Below are positions 7,626-15,381 of a stretch of 59,911 nt of DNA, piece by piece. Positions within the stretch are counted from its first letter, which is position 1. Every line of letters begins with the position of its first letter. Source of the stretch: an uncultured Pelagibacteraceae bacterium (GTDB lineage Bacteria > Pseudomonadota > Alphaproteobacteria > Pelagibacterales > Pelagibacteraceae); the NCBI GenBank assembly GCA_902618695.1, contig CACNCB010000008.1, positions 1 through 59,911 on the forward strand. The letters run 5' to 3'. A program made the position numbers and the translations under genes. Under the pieces are notes generated by a model. It had not been told where the DNA came from and did no database searches. It saw nothing but the letters and a program-made list of their open reading frames with translations.

Positions 7626-9022
7626 TGATTTCAGCAAATTTATCCGCAATTTTCTATATGGTTTCAGGTGTTTTGTTTATTCTTGCCTTAAGAGGATTGT
7701 CTTCACCTGAAACTTCAAGACAAGGTAATTTTTTTGGAATTTTAGGAATGATTATTGCTATAACAGTAACATTTCTAGCAACAGGTAGTTTTTCTACTGG
7801 CTTTATTTTTGTAATAATATTTATTCTTGTGGGAGGTTCAGTTGGAGCTTTCATTGCGTATAGAATCCCAATGACGGCTATGCCAGAGTTAGTTGCTGGC
7901 TTTCATAGTTTGGTTGGTTTAGCTGCAGTCTTTGTGGCAATTTCAGCTTTTTTAAATCCCGAAGCATTTAACCTTGGAAAACCAGGTAATATAAAACTTG
8001 GTAGTTTAATTGAAATGTCCATAGGAGCTGCAGTGGGTGCTATAACATTTTCAGGTTCTGTAATTGCTTTTTTAAAATTACAGGGGATTATGTCTGGCTC
8101 ACCAATTATATTTAAAGGCCAGCATCCACTTAATGCAATAATTTTAGTCTCAATAATTGTTTTGATTTATATGTTATGCTCAACTCAATCATCCAATTTA
8201 TTTTGGATATTATTAGCTGTTTCTTTTTTGATCGGGTTCCTTTTAATAATACCTATAGGTGGAGCAGACATGCCAGTAGTAATTTCTATGTTGAATTCAT
8301 ACTCAGGTTGGGCTGCAGCGGGAATTGGATTTACATTAGAAAATACAGCTTTGATTATAACTGGCGCACTTGTTGGATCCTCAGGTGCAATTTTATCCTA
8401 TATTATGTGTAAAGGAATGAACCGTTCTTTCTTTAATGTTATTCTAGGAGGATTTGGAGCAACAGAAGATACAAGTAGCACTGTAAATAAAGAACAAAGA
8501 CCAGTCAAAAGTGGCAATGCAGATGATGCTGCATTTTTAATGAAAAACGCTTCTTCAGTAATAATTGTTCCAGGATATGGAATGGCAGTTGCTCAGGCAC
8601 AACATGCCCTAAGGGAAATGGTAGATACTTTAAAGAAAAATGACATAAAAGTATCTTATGCTATTCACCCAGTTGCTGGAAGAATGCCAGGTCATATGAA
8701 TGTTTTACTTGCTGAAGCTAATGTTCCTTATGATGAAGTGTTTGAGTTAGAAGAGATCAATAATGATTTTGCTAATGCAGATGTTGCATTTGTAATTGGA
8801 GCTAATGATGTTACAAATCCAGTTGCAAAAACAGATCCTCAAAGCCCAATTTATGGAATGCCAGTTTTAGATGTTGAGAAGTGTAAATCTGTATTATTTG
8901 TTAAAAGAAGTCTTTCCCCAGGCTATGCAGGAATTGATAATGATTTATTTTATAAAGAGAATACTCTAATGTTATTTGCTGATGCAAAAAAAATGACTGA
9001 AGACATTACAAAAAACTTATAA
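7625..9022 (+). CDS. pntB: NAD(P) transhydrogenase subunit beta
   Basis: This protein carries the rest of the proton-conducting membrane domain (about the first 270 residues, eight or nine helices) and the NADP(H)-binding domain III. The latter has VIIVPGYGMAVAQAQHALREM near residue 313, HPVAGRMPGHMNVLLAEANVPYD near 347 and GANDVTNPVAK near 394. The length of 465 residues is normal. In a streamlined marine heterotroph this is likely a major NADPH source, fitting the NADP-type GAPDH signature noted elsewhere in the window. Confidence 0.95.
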   Translation: MISANLSAIFYMVSGVLFILALRGLSSPETSRQGNFFGILGMIIAITVTFLATGSFSTGFIFVIIFILVGGSVGAFIAYRIPMTAMPELVAGFHSLVGLAAVFVAISAFLNPEAFNLGKPGNIKLGSLIEMSIGAAVGAITFSGSVIAFLKLQGIMSGSPIIFKGQHPLNAIILVSIIVLIYMLCSTQSSNLFWILLAVSFLIGFLLIIPIGGADMPVVISMLNSYSGWAAAGIGFTLENTALIITGALVGSSGAILSYIMCKGMNRSFFNVILGGFGATEDTSSTVNKEQRPVKSGNADDAAFLMKNASSVIIVPGYGMAVAQAQHALREMVDTLKKNDIKVSYAIHPVAGRMPGHMNVLLAEANVPYDEVFELEEINNDFANADVAFVIGANDVTNPVAKTDPQSPIYGMPVLDVEKCKSVLFVKRSLSPGYAGIDNDLFYKENTLMLFADAKKMTEDITKNL

Positions 9023-9025
9023 GTG

Positions 9026-9724
9026 ATGAATACAAAAATTTTTTGCGATATAGCAGAAATATCTATTATTAAAAAATTTAATAAAAAAAAAATTGTAAAA
9101 GGATTTACAACCAATCCGAGTTTAATGAGATTGGCTGGAGCTAAAAATTACAAGCAATATTCAAAAAAAATACTAAAGATATGTAAAAATAAACCAGTTT
9201 CATTAGAAGTATTCTCAGATGATTATTATTCAATGAAACAACAAGCATTAAAGATTAATGAATGGGGAAGAAATGTTTACGTTAAAATACCCGTCGTAAA
9301 TTCGAAGGGAAAATTTATGGGAAAATTAATTAGAGAACTCTCTGATATGAAAATTAAATTGAACATTACAGCTGTATACACTTCAAGCCAAACTCAAAAA
9401 ATTCTTAAATCCATAAGTAAAAAATCCAAAGTTATTATTTCTTTATTTGTAGGAAGAGCAGGAGATGCTGGCAAAGATCCATTGCCTGAAATAATTAAGA
9501 GTATACAAATGGCAAAAAAATATAGAAATGTTAAAATATTATGGGCTAGTGTAAGAGAGCCATATAACTATATTCATGCAAAGCAAATAGGATGTCATAT
9601 AATAACTATTCCGCCCAAAATAATTGATAAGATAGAATCTTTTGGAAAGACCTATAACAAATTAACTCTAGAGACCGTCAAAAATTTTCTTAATGACAGC
9701 AATAAGTCAAAATTTAGGATTTAA
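9026..9724 (+). CDS. tal: Transaldolase (short TalC-type)
   Basis: This small class I aldolase transfers dihydroxyacetone units between sugar phosphates in the pentose phosphate pathway. Seen: GFTTNPSLM near residue 27, the Schiff-base lysine in VYVKIPV near residue 92, NITAVYTSSQ near 117, and ISLFVGRAGDAGKDPLPE near 139. The Phe in ISLFVGR sits where transaldolases have Phe and fructose-6-phosphate aldolases have Tyr, so transaldolase is preferred. GTG at 9023 is an equally possible start, directly after the pntB stop; ATG at 9026 is taken here. A transketolase gene also lies in this window. Confidence 0.82.
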   Translation: MNTKIFCDIAEISIIKKFNKKKIVKGFTTNPSLMRLAGAKNYKQYSKKILKICKNKPVSLEVFSDDYYSMKQQALKINEWGRNVYVKIPVVNSKGKFMGKLIRELSDMKIKLNITAVYTSSQTQKILKSISKKSKVIISLFVGRAGDAGKDPLPEIIKSIQMAKKYRNVKILWASVREPYNYIHAKQIGCHIITIPPKIIDKIESFGKTYNKLTLETVKNFLNDSNKSKFRI

Positions 9725-9811
9725 ATTCAATAATAGTAAAAATTAAGATTATTTATATAAATAATATGATATTAAAGCTCGTATACATGCATGGGATTTA
9801 ATTAAAGCCTA

Positions 9812-10846
9812 ATGAAAAAAAAAATTGCTTTTATTACAGGGATCACTGGCCAAGATGGCTCTTACCTAGCAGAACTTCTTTTAGAAAAAAAATATATTGT
9901 TCATGGCCTCTTAAGAAGAACAAGTATTTTGAACATTGAAAGAATACAACATACAATTAACAAATATGAAAAAACAGGAAGATTAAAATTACACTATATT
10001 GATTTAACAGATACCTCAAGCATAAGTAATTTAATAAAAAAATATAGACCTCATGAATTTTATAATTTAGCTGCTATGAGTCATGTTGGTATAAGTTTTT
10101 ATACTGGCGAAGCAACAATAAATATTAATTCAGTTGCTTCATATAGAATTCAAGAATCTATTTTAAACAATCATAAAAGTTGCAAATTTTATCAAGCATC
10201 ATCTAGTGAAATGTTTGGATCAACCCCTCCTCCACAAAATGAAAAAACTCAATTTAATCCACAGAGCCCATATGGTATTTCAAAAGTAGCAGCTTTTTAT
10301 ACTACTAAGTATTTTAGACAAGCGCATGGTATGTTTGCATCAAATGGAATATTGTTTAATCACGAGTCGCCTAGAAGGGGTTTAAATTTTGTAACAAGAA
10401 AAATTACACACTCTCTTGCTAGAATTTTAAGTGGACATGAAAAAAAAATTAATTTAGGAAATATTTCAACTAGAAGAGACTGGGGACACTCAAAAGATTA
10501 CGTGAGAGCAATATGGCTCATACTACAACACAGAGAGCCAGATGATTTTGTAATTTCTACAGGAAAAAATTATTCAATAAAAGATTTTATTATTAAAGTA
10601 TTTAAATTACTTAATCTAGATTGGAAAAAATTTGTAACCACAAATAACAAAAAATTTTTAAGACCTGCAGAAGTTAGAAGTTTACAAGGTGACAGTTCTA
10701 AAGCTAGAAAATTATTAAAATGGAAACCAAAATATAGCCTAGATGATTTATGCAAAGATATGTTGATTAGTGACTTAGAACTTTATGGTATGACATTAGA
10801 TGATGCAAAAAAAATAGCAAAAAAACTTTCAAAATCAAATAAATAA
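9812..10846 (+). CDS. gmd: GDP-mannose 4,6-dehydratase
   Basis: The enzyme converts GDP-D-mannose to GDP-4-keto-6-deoxy-D-mannose, the branch point for fucose, rhamnose, colitose, perosamine and related sugars. Motifs: ITGITGQDGSYLAELLLEKKY at the N-terminus, HYIDLTDTSS, YNLAAMSHVGISF, QASSSEMFGSTPPPQNE, the YGISK catalytic pair, NHESPRRGLNFVTRKI and TRRDWGHSKDYV. These are diagnostic of Gmd rather than dTDP-glucose dehydratase. The length of 344 residues is normal. It heads a four-gene cassette with a C-methyltransferase and two cupins, sandwiched between housekeeping genes. Confidence 0.94.
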   Translation: MKKKIAFITGITGQDGSYLAELLLEKKYIVHGLLRRTSILNIERIQHTINKYEKTGRLKLHYIDLTDTSSISNLIKKYRPHEFYNLAAMSHVGISFYTGEATININSVASYRIQESILNNHKSCKFYQASSSEMFGSTPPPQNEKTQFNPQSPYGISKVAAFYTTKYFRQAHGMFASNGILFNHESPRRGLNFVTRKITHSLARILSGHEKKINLGNISTRRDWGHSKDYVRAIWLILQHREPDDFVISTGKNYSIKDFIIKVFKLLNLDWKKFVTTNNKKFLRPAEVRSLQGDSSKARKLLKWKPKYSLDDLCKDMLISDLELYGMTLDDAKKIAKKLSKSNK

Positions 10847-10864
10847 AATAAATTATAAATATTA

Positions 10865-12082
10865 ATGATGACTCAAGTTTTAAGAGACAAATGTTTGTGT
10901 TGTGGAAAAAAATCATTAAATGAAATTATAAATCTTGGTGATCATTCATTTGCAGATAGATTTATTCCTAAAAATAAAAAAAATCTTAAGGACCCTGTAT
11001 ATCCATTAATAATTGATTTATGTAAGAGATGTAAATTTATTCAATCAAGAGTTATTACTAGTCCAAAAAACAGATATATTGAAGTTGATTATTCTTACAC
11101 ATCCTCGAATTCAGAATACTCAAGATCTCATTGGAATAAATTTGCAAAATTTTTGAGTAATCAAATAAAATTAAAAAATAAAAAAATAATAGAGATAGGT
11201 TCAAATGATGGATATTTAATCTCAATTTTAAAAAAAATGGGAGCAGAGGTAGTTGGCGTAGATGCATCTAAATTTATGGTGAAAATATGTAAAAAAAATA
11301 AATTAAATGCGGTACATAGTGTTTTTAATTTTAAAGAAAGTTTTAATGTTAAAAAAAAATTTGGTCAAGCAGATGTTGTAATTGCTAACAATGTATTTAA
11401 TCATTCAAATGATCCAAATAATTTTCTTAAAGGAGTAAAAAATATATTAAAAAAAAATGGATTATTTATATTTGAGCAGCCAAATTTTGCTGTTGGTGTT
11501 TTGTCTCTTAAATTTGATCAAATATATCATGAGCATGTATCATACTTTACTTCAAAAAATATCAAATCCATATTAAATCAAAATAAATTTAATATAAATT
11601 ATATGTCAAAAAATGATTATCATGGTGGAAGCCTCAGAACTATTGCAATCCAAAAAAATAGTAATTTAAATAAATTTAATGTTAATAATTTAATTTCACG
11701 AGATAGAAAAAAAGGCATATACAAAATAAATTTTTATAGAAAAATGATGAAAAAAATTGATCAAAAAAAAGAAATTTTGTTAAAAAAAATTGCATATTAT
11801 AAAAAGCAAAATTATACCGTTGTTGGCGTAGGTGCAGCTGCAAAAGCTAATACATTTTTAACTTACTATGGTCTAAATAACATGGTGATTAAATTTTTAA
11901 CTGATAGTTCGAAATTTAAAAAAGGCAAACTAACTCCAGTTACTAGAATTATAATTAAAGATGATCAAAAGATTGCCAGTTATAAAAAAATTGCTTGCAT
12001 AATATTATCCTGGAATATAAGCAATTTAATAATTAAAAAAATAAAAAAACTTAATAAAAAAGCGAAATTTATTTTTACCTAA
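10865..12082 (+). CDS. Sugar C-methyltransferase (zinc-binding, TylC3/CloU-like)
   Basis: The three-part architecture fits nucleotide-sugar C-methyltransferases. An N-terminal zinc-binding segment has CLCCG and LCKRCKFIQ (residues about 10-60). A class I SAM domain has IIEIGSNDGYLISIL near residue 110 and VDASKFM. A C-terminal domain starts near residue 320 with VVGVGAAAKANTFLTYYGL. The IYHEHVSYFT block near 225 is the catalytic region of this family. Known relatives add a methyl group to carbon 3 of a 4-keto-6-deoxy sugar nucleotide. Because gmd is 18 bases upstream, a GDP-linked substrate is the natural inference. MMTQ offers two adjacent ATG starts. Confidence 0.85.
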   Translation: MMTQVLRDKCLCCGKKSLNEIINLGDHSFADRFIPKNKKNLKDPVYPLIIDLCKRCKFIQSRVITSPKNRYIEVDYSYTSSNSEYSRSHWNKFAKFLSNQIKLKNKKIIEIGSNDGYLISILKKMGAEVVGVDASKFMVKICKKNKLNAVHSVFNFKESFNVKKKFGQADVVIANNVFNHSNDPNNFLKGVKNILKKNGLFIFEQPNFAVGVLSLKFDQIYHEHVSYFTSKNIKSILNQNKFNINYMSKNDYHGGSLRTIAIQKNSNLNKFNVNNLISRDRKKGIYKINFYRKMMKKIDQKKEILLKKIAYYKKQNYTVVGVGAAAKANTFLTYYGLNNMVIKFLTDSSKFKKGKLTPVTRIIIKDDQKIASYKKIACIILSWNISNLIIKKIKKLNKKAKFIFT

Positions 12083-12087
12083 AAATA

Positions 12088-12474
12088 ATGAAATTTAAAA
12101 AGCTTAAGATAGACTTTAAAGATAAAAGAGGCACAATAAGCGATATATTTTATAAAAAAAATATTCAACACGTTGCAATTATTAAATCAAAGCCAAACGC
12201 CAGAAGAGGAGATCATTACCATAAAAAGACTACACAGTGGATGTATATTACACAAGGATCATTAGAATATTGGTATAAGCCCCTTAAATATAAAGGAGAG
12301 GCGAAAAAAAAAGTATTAAAAGTAGGTGACTTAGTTGAAACACCTCCAAATGAGATGCACGCTTTAAAAATAGGAAAAAACGGGAATGAATTTATTGTAT
12401 TTACAATTGGAAAAAGAGGTGGAAAAGATTATGAACATGACACATATAGATTTAAACCTTCTTTAATTAAATAA
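12088..12474 (+). CDS. Cupin sugar-nucleotide isomerase/epimerase-like protein (FdtA/WxcM-like)
   Basis: A 128-residue single-domain cupin. RRGDHYHKKTTQWMYITQGSLEYWY carries the first cupin motif with two histidines, and LKVGDLVETPPNEMHALKI the second. It begins KLKIDFKDKRGTISDIF, like RmlC/FdtA-type nucleotide-sugar enzymes. Candidates are a 3,4-ketoisomerase or a C5/C3 epimerase acting on the 4-keto sugar made by the upstream dehydratase. The catalytic acid is not obvious, so function stays open. It lies 5 bases downstream of the C-methyltransferase and touches the next cupin. Confidence 0.7.
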   Translation: MKFKKLKIDFKDKRGTISDIFYKKNIQHVAIIKSKPNARRGDHYHKKTTQWMYITQGSLEYWYKPLKYKGEAKKKVLKVGDLVETPPNEMHALKIGKNGNEFIVFTIGKRGGKDYEHDTYRFKPSLIK

Positions 12475-12894
12475 GTGAAAAAAATATATTCAAAAATTAA
12501 TAAAAAAAAATTACTTCATATAGTTTTTAGACCTTCCAAAAAAAAACAAAGGGTAGATATTTCTCCAGATAATCAATTTATGCAAGTAAGCTATTTAAAT
12601 CTCAATAAAGATAAAATATTCATACCCCATAAACATTTTTGGAAGTCAAATAAACAAAAGAAGAGAATTGTCCAGGAGACATGGTTAGTTATTAAGGGTT
12701 TGATCAAAGTTTTTTTTTATGACTTGAATGACAAATATTTAACTTCTGTTTCTCTTAAACCTGGTGATATATCAATTACATATGCAGGTGGACATAAAAT
12801 TGAAGTATTAAAGAATAATTCGATAATTTATGAACATAAAACGGGTCCGTATGAAGGGCAAAAAAAAGATTTGATTTATCTAAAAAATTTTTAA
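12475..12894 (+). CDS. Small cupin of polysaccharide clusters (WbuC-like)
   Basis: A 139-residue cupin beginning with a GTG immediately after the previous stop. It shows DNQFMQVSYLNLNKDKIFIPHKH (metal-site histidines), QETWLVIKGLIKVFFYDLND, LKPGDISITYAGGHKIEVL and YEHKTGPYEG. Small cupins of this style are frequent in O-antigen and capsule clusters, but their reaction is poorly known. With gmd, the methyltransferase and the first cupin it forms one tight plus-strand unit. Its end lies 1 base from the convergent initiator tRNA gene. Confidence 0.7.
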   Translation: MKKIYSKINKKKLLHIVFRPSKKKQRVDISPDNQFMQVSYLNLNKDKIFIPHKHFWKSNKQKKRIVQETWLVIKGLIKVFFYDLNDKYLTSVSLKPGDISITYAGGHKIEVLKNNSIIYEHKTGPYEGQKKDLIYLKNF

Positions 12895-12895
12895 T

Positions 12896-12972
<77 letters not shown>

Positions 12973-12978
12973 ATAATA

Positions 12979-13185
12979 TCAAATTCTATTTTTAAGTTTA
13001 TTAAGTTTTTTAACTCTTTTAATATTTTCTTGAAGAATTCTTTTTTTCTTTTCAGATGGTTTTTCATAAGTGTTTTTTAATTTTATTATTTTAAAAAAAC
13101 CATCTCTTTGAAGCTTTCTTTTCAATACTCTTAAAGCTTGTTCAATATTATTATCTTTTACTTCTATTTTAATAACTACCTCCAA
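12979..13185 (-). CDS. rpsU: 30S ribosomal protein S21 (probable AUU start inside this frame)
   Basis: The product contains VKDNNIEQALRVLKRKLQRDG, then KNTYEKPSEKKKR and a basic tail: clear S21, which sits near the anti-Shine-Dalgarno end of 16S rRNA and assists initiation. The listed frame uses TTG at 13185, but that codon has no ribosome binding site and itself forms part of the only strong one (TTGGAGGT, 13185-13178). An AUU codon at 13173-13171 lies 5 bases after GGAGG. It would give a 64-residue protein starting (M)KIEVKDNN, the same nine-residue lead-in as typical alphaproteobacterial S21 (MQVLVRDNN). I prefer that start. The stop is 6 bases from tRNA-fMet. Confidence 0.9.
   Translation of the reverse strand: MEVVIKIEVKDNNIEQALRVLKRKLQRDGFFKIIKLKNTYEKPSEKKKRILQENIKRVKKLNKLKNRI
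13178..13185 (-). promoter_or_regulatory. Strong ribosome binding site positioned for an AUU start of rpsU
   Basis: TTGGAGGT is an unusually strong Shine-Dalgarno match for this genome. It lies inside the longest rpsU reading frame and 5 bases before an AUU codon at 13173-13171, so it argues for initiation at AUU rather than at the TTG within the box itself. Confidence 0.55.
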
Positions 13186-13236
13186 AAAAGTGGTTAAATA
13201 GCACTTTTATAATTTTATGTCTATTTATTTTATTCA

Positions 13237-13812
13237 TTATATGTTTACTAAATTTGCATTTTTTTCTTTATTTTTTTTTTCTCTTTTTATTCTTCTTTCA
13301 GCTTTTTCTAATGCCTCAATCAAGTCTTTTTGAGAAAATAAATTTAGAGCAACCGGATCTTTAGGATTAAGATTGTTATAGTTCCAATAACTTTTATTTC
13401 TAATTGAAGTCACCGAGTTTTTTGTTATTCCCACGAGTTTTGCTATTTGACTATCTTTAAGAATACTGTGTTGTTTTAAAAGCCATAAAGCTGAGTCAGG
13501 TTTGTCTTGTCTTTTTGAGAGAGGAACGTATTTTTTATATTTTTTTTCGTTATTTGAAATCTCAATATCAATACTTTTTATTTGCAAAGGTCTACTTTCA
13601 TCTTTTGATGATAATTCTATCTCTTCTCTAGATAATTGACCTGATATTATTGGATTATAAGCTTTTATTCCTTTTGCAACTTCTCCGTCAGCAATCCCTT
13701 GAATTTCTACTTCGTGTAGTTTACAAAAATCTGCAATTTGCTTGAATGTTAAAGTTGTATTTTCAACTAGCCATACGGCAGTAGCCATTGGCATTAAGGG
13801 TGCGTTTGACAT
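13237..13812 (-). CDS. trcR: Cell-cycle transcriptional regulator TrcR (DUF1013 family)
   Basis: A 191-residue cytoplasmic protein beginning MSNAPLMPMATAVWLVENTTLTFKQIADFC, followed by LHEVEIQGIADGEV. The middle has KPDSALWLLKQHSILKDSQIAKLVGITKNSVTSIRNKSYWN, two helix-turn-helix-like segments. This matches the alphaproteobacterial DUF1013/TrcR family, described as a conserved regulator linked to cell-cycle control; its targets in SAR11 are not known. The start follows the rpmE stop directly (TAAATG), so the two are translationally linked. The C-terminus is a lysine-rich helix. Confidence 0.88.
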   Translation of the reverse strand: MSNAPLMPMATAVWLVENTTLTFKQIADFCKLHEVEIQGIADGEVAKGIKAYNPIISGQLSREEIELSSKDESRPLQIKSIDIEISNNEKKYKKYVPLSKRQDKPDSALWLLKQHSILKDSQIAKLVGITKNSVTSIRNKSYWNYNNLNPKDPVALNLFSQKDLIEALEKAERRIKREKKNKEKNANLVNI

Positions 13813-14043
13813 TTAGCTCTTTTTTTCTGATTTAAAATTTTGGAATTTTTTATTAAATTTACTTATTCTACCTTTATCCATTAATTTTTGTTTACCACCA
13901 GTCCATGCTGCATGAGATTTAGGATCTATCTCTAATTTTAATATATCCCCCTCAGCACCCCAAGTTGATTTAGTTTCAAATTGAGTTCCATCAGTCATTT
14001 CAACCTTAATAGTGTGGTAGTTAGGGTGTATGTCTTTTTTCAT
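13813..14043 (-). CDS. rpmE: 50S ribosomal protein L31
   Basis: The 76-residue product [19 protein letters not shown] then FETKSTWG and [31 protein letters not shown] is L31. It has the C-minus form without zinc-binding cysteines, matching the C-minus L36 in this window. A good promoter (TTGTGT, 16 bases, TATAAG) fills the short gap to suhB, with the predicted transcript start almost at the ATG, so the message may be leaderless. It leads the rpmE-trcR-rpsU-tRNA-fMet unit. Confidence 0.95.
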   Translation of the reverse strand: MKKDIHPNYHTIKVEMTDGTQFETKSTWGAEGDILKLEIDPKSHAAWTGGKQKLMDKGRISKFNKKFQNFKSEKKS

Positions 14044-14050
14044 ATCGAGA

Positions 14051-14078
14051 CTTATAGCAAAAGAAACTTAGAACACAA
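14051..14078 (-). promoter_or_regulatory. Candidate promoter for rpmE-trcR-rpsU-tRNA-fMet
   Basis: Read on the minus strand, TTGTGT (14078-14073) and TATAAG (14056-14051) are 16 bases apart. Seven bases separate the -10 box from the rpmE ATG, so transcription would start at or within a base or two of the start codon. The 35-base gap between suhB and rpmE is almost exactly filled by these boxes. Confidence 0.5.
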
Positions 14079-14819
14079 TTAAAAGTTCTTTAAATTTTCA
14101 AGCATTTTATCATTAATTGCCCCGCTTGATGCTCGAATATCTATATTATTCTGATCGAATTTATCTAAATTATTAACTATCCCACCTGCTTCCTCTACTA
14201 ATAGGGCTCCAGCTGCTACATCCCAAATATTAATTTTATTATGAAAAAAACCATCTAATCTTCCTGAAGCCACATAGGCCAGGTCTAAAGCTGCACATCC
14301 GCTGTATCTCATATTCAAATTACTGAATTTCACTCCCTCATGATTACTAGAAAACAAACATTCATCTATTAAGTTTTTATTTGATACTCGTAATCTTTGA
14401 TTATTTAGATAGGCTCCTTTATTTTTTTCCGCATAAAACATTTCATCTTTAATTGGATCATAAATTAAACCACTAATAATCTGTTTTTTAGATTTAAGGG
14501 CTAAACAAATTGCAAAATGAGGAATGCCGTGTAAAAAGTTTGTTGTACCATCTATTGGATCGATAATCCAAATATTATCTTTATCTTTATTTATAATTGA
14601 GCCAACTTCTTCTGATAAAAAAGAATAATTTCTTTTCGTTTTAGAAAGTTCTTCAATAAGAATTTTTTCTACATGTTTGTCAGTTTTAGTAACAAAATCC
14701 CTGGCCCCCTTTTTTGATACTTGTAGTTTTTCAACTTCTCCAAAATCTCTTATTGCAGACTTTGAAGCCTTTTCAGCTGCTTTAATCATAATATTTAAAT
14801 TTGAAGATATAGAAATCAT
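14079..14819 (-). CDS. suhB: Inositol-1-monophosphatase family protein
   Basis: A 246-residue member of the Mg-dependent inositol monophosphatase family: SFLSEEVG (first metal ligand Glu), IWIIDPIDGTTNFLHGIPHFA (the DPxDGT metal site) and KINIWDVAAGALLVEEAGG (the WDxxAG motif). It hydrolyses inositol or other small phosphates; in Proteobacteria SuhB also assists rRNA transcription antitermination, which may suit its location beside ribosomal genes. It sits 1 base downstream of efp on the minus strand. Confidence 0.88.
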   Translation of the reverse strand: MISISSNLNIMIKAAEKASKSAIRDFGEVEKLQVSKKGARDFVTKTDKHVEKILIEELSKTKRNYSFLSEEVGSIINKDKDNIWIIDPIDGTTNFLHGIPHFAICLALKSKKQIISGLIYDPIKDEMFYAEKNKGAYLNNQRLRVSNKNLIDECLFSSNHEGVKFSNLNMRYSGCAALDLAYVASGRLDGFFHNKINIWDVAAGALLVEEAGGIVNNLDKFDQNNIDIRASSGAINDKMLENLKNF

Positions 14820-14820
14820 T

Positions 14821-15381
14821 TTAAATTTTTTTAATGTATTCTAAATTTCTAGTATCAACTATTATTTCATCACCTGCTTCAATAAAAGGTGGAACCTGAA
14901 TATTTAAACCATTATCAAGAGTTGCTGGTTTGTAAGATGATGACACAGTTTGTCCTTTGAGGGCTGCATCAGTAGTTTCAATTTTACACTGTAATTGGTT
15001 AGGTAATTCAATTGATATTGGGTTTTCGTTGTAAAAACTTATAGAAACTTCTAAGTTTTCAGTTAAAAGTTTACCTTTTTCACCTACAGTTTCTTTTTTT
15101 ATTTCTATTTGTTCAAATGTTTTTGGATCCATAAAAAAATAATTATCTTCATCATTATAAAGATAATTGAAAGTCGTTTCCTCCAACGATGCTTTTTCTA
15201 CTGTTTCACTTGATCTAAATCTTTCATTTAACTTTGTATTTTTATTTAAGCTTTTCATTTCAACTTGAGCAAACGCGCCACCTTTTCCTGGTTTAACATG
15301 TTGGGTTTTCAAAACTTGCCATAAGTCATTTTTATATTCTAAGAGCATTCCTACTCTTATTTCTCCAGCATTAATTTTCAT
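14821..15381 (-). CDS. efp: Elongation factor P
   Basis: EF-P relieves ribosome stalling at proline stretches. The N-terminal KOW-like domain has MKINAGEIRVGMLLEYKNDLWQVLKTQHVKPGKGGAFAQVEMK (residues 1-43). The tip residue is the Lys of PGKGG near residue 34, which is post-translationally modified in many bacteria. A C-terminal OB domain ends VPPFIEAGDEIIVDTRNLEYIKK. The length of 186 residues is normal. Its ATG overlaps the stop of thiE by 4 bases. The modification enzymes are not in this window. Confidence 0.95.
   Translation of the reverse strand: MKINAGEIRVGMLLEYKNDLWQVLKTQHVKPGKGGAFAQVEMKSLNKNTKLNERFRSSETVEKASLEETTFNYLYNDEDNYFFMDPKTFEQIEIKKETVGEKGKLLTENLEVSISFYNENPISIELPNQLQCKIETTDAALKGQTVSSSYKPATLDNGLNIQVPPFIEAGDEIIVDTRNLEYIKKI

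Noticed and set aside
8176..8412. 78-codon plus-strand frame inside pntB
   Set aside because: It lies wholly within pntB in another frame, and the translation has no recognisable domain; a shadow frame.
9748..9765. Perfect 18-base palindrome of A and T before gmd
   Set aside because: It is made only of A and T in a very AT-rich background, with no T run placed for termination and no second copy that I noticed. It could be a chance match, so no function is claimed.
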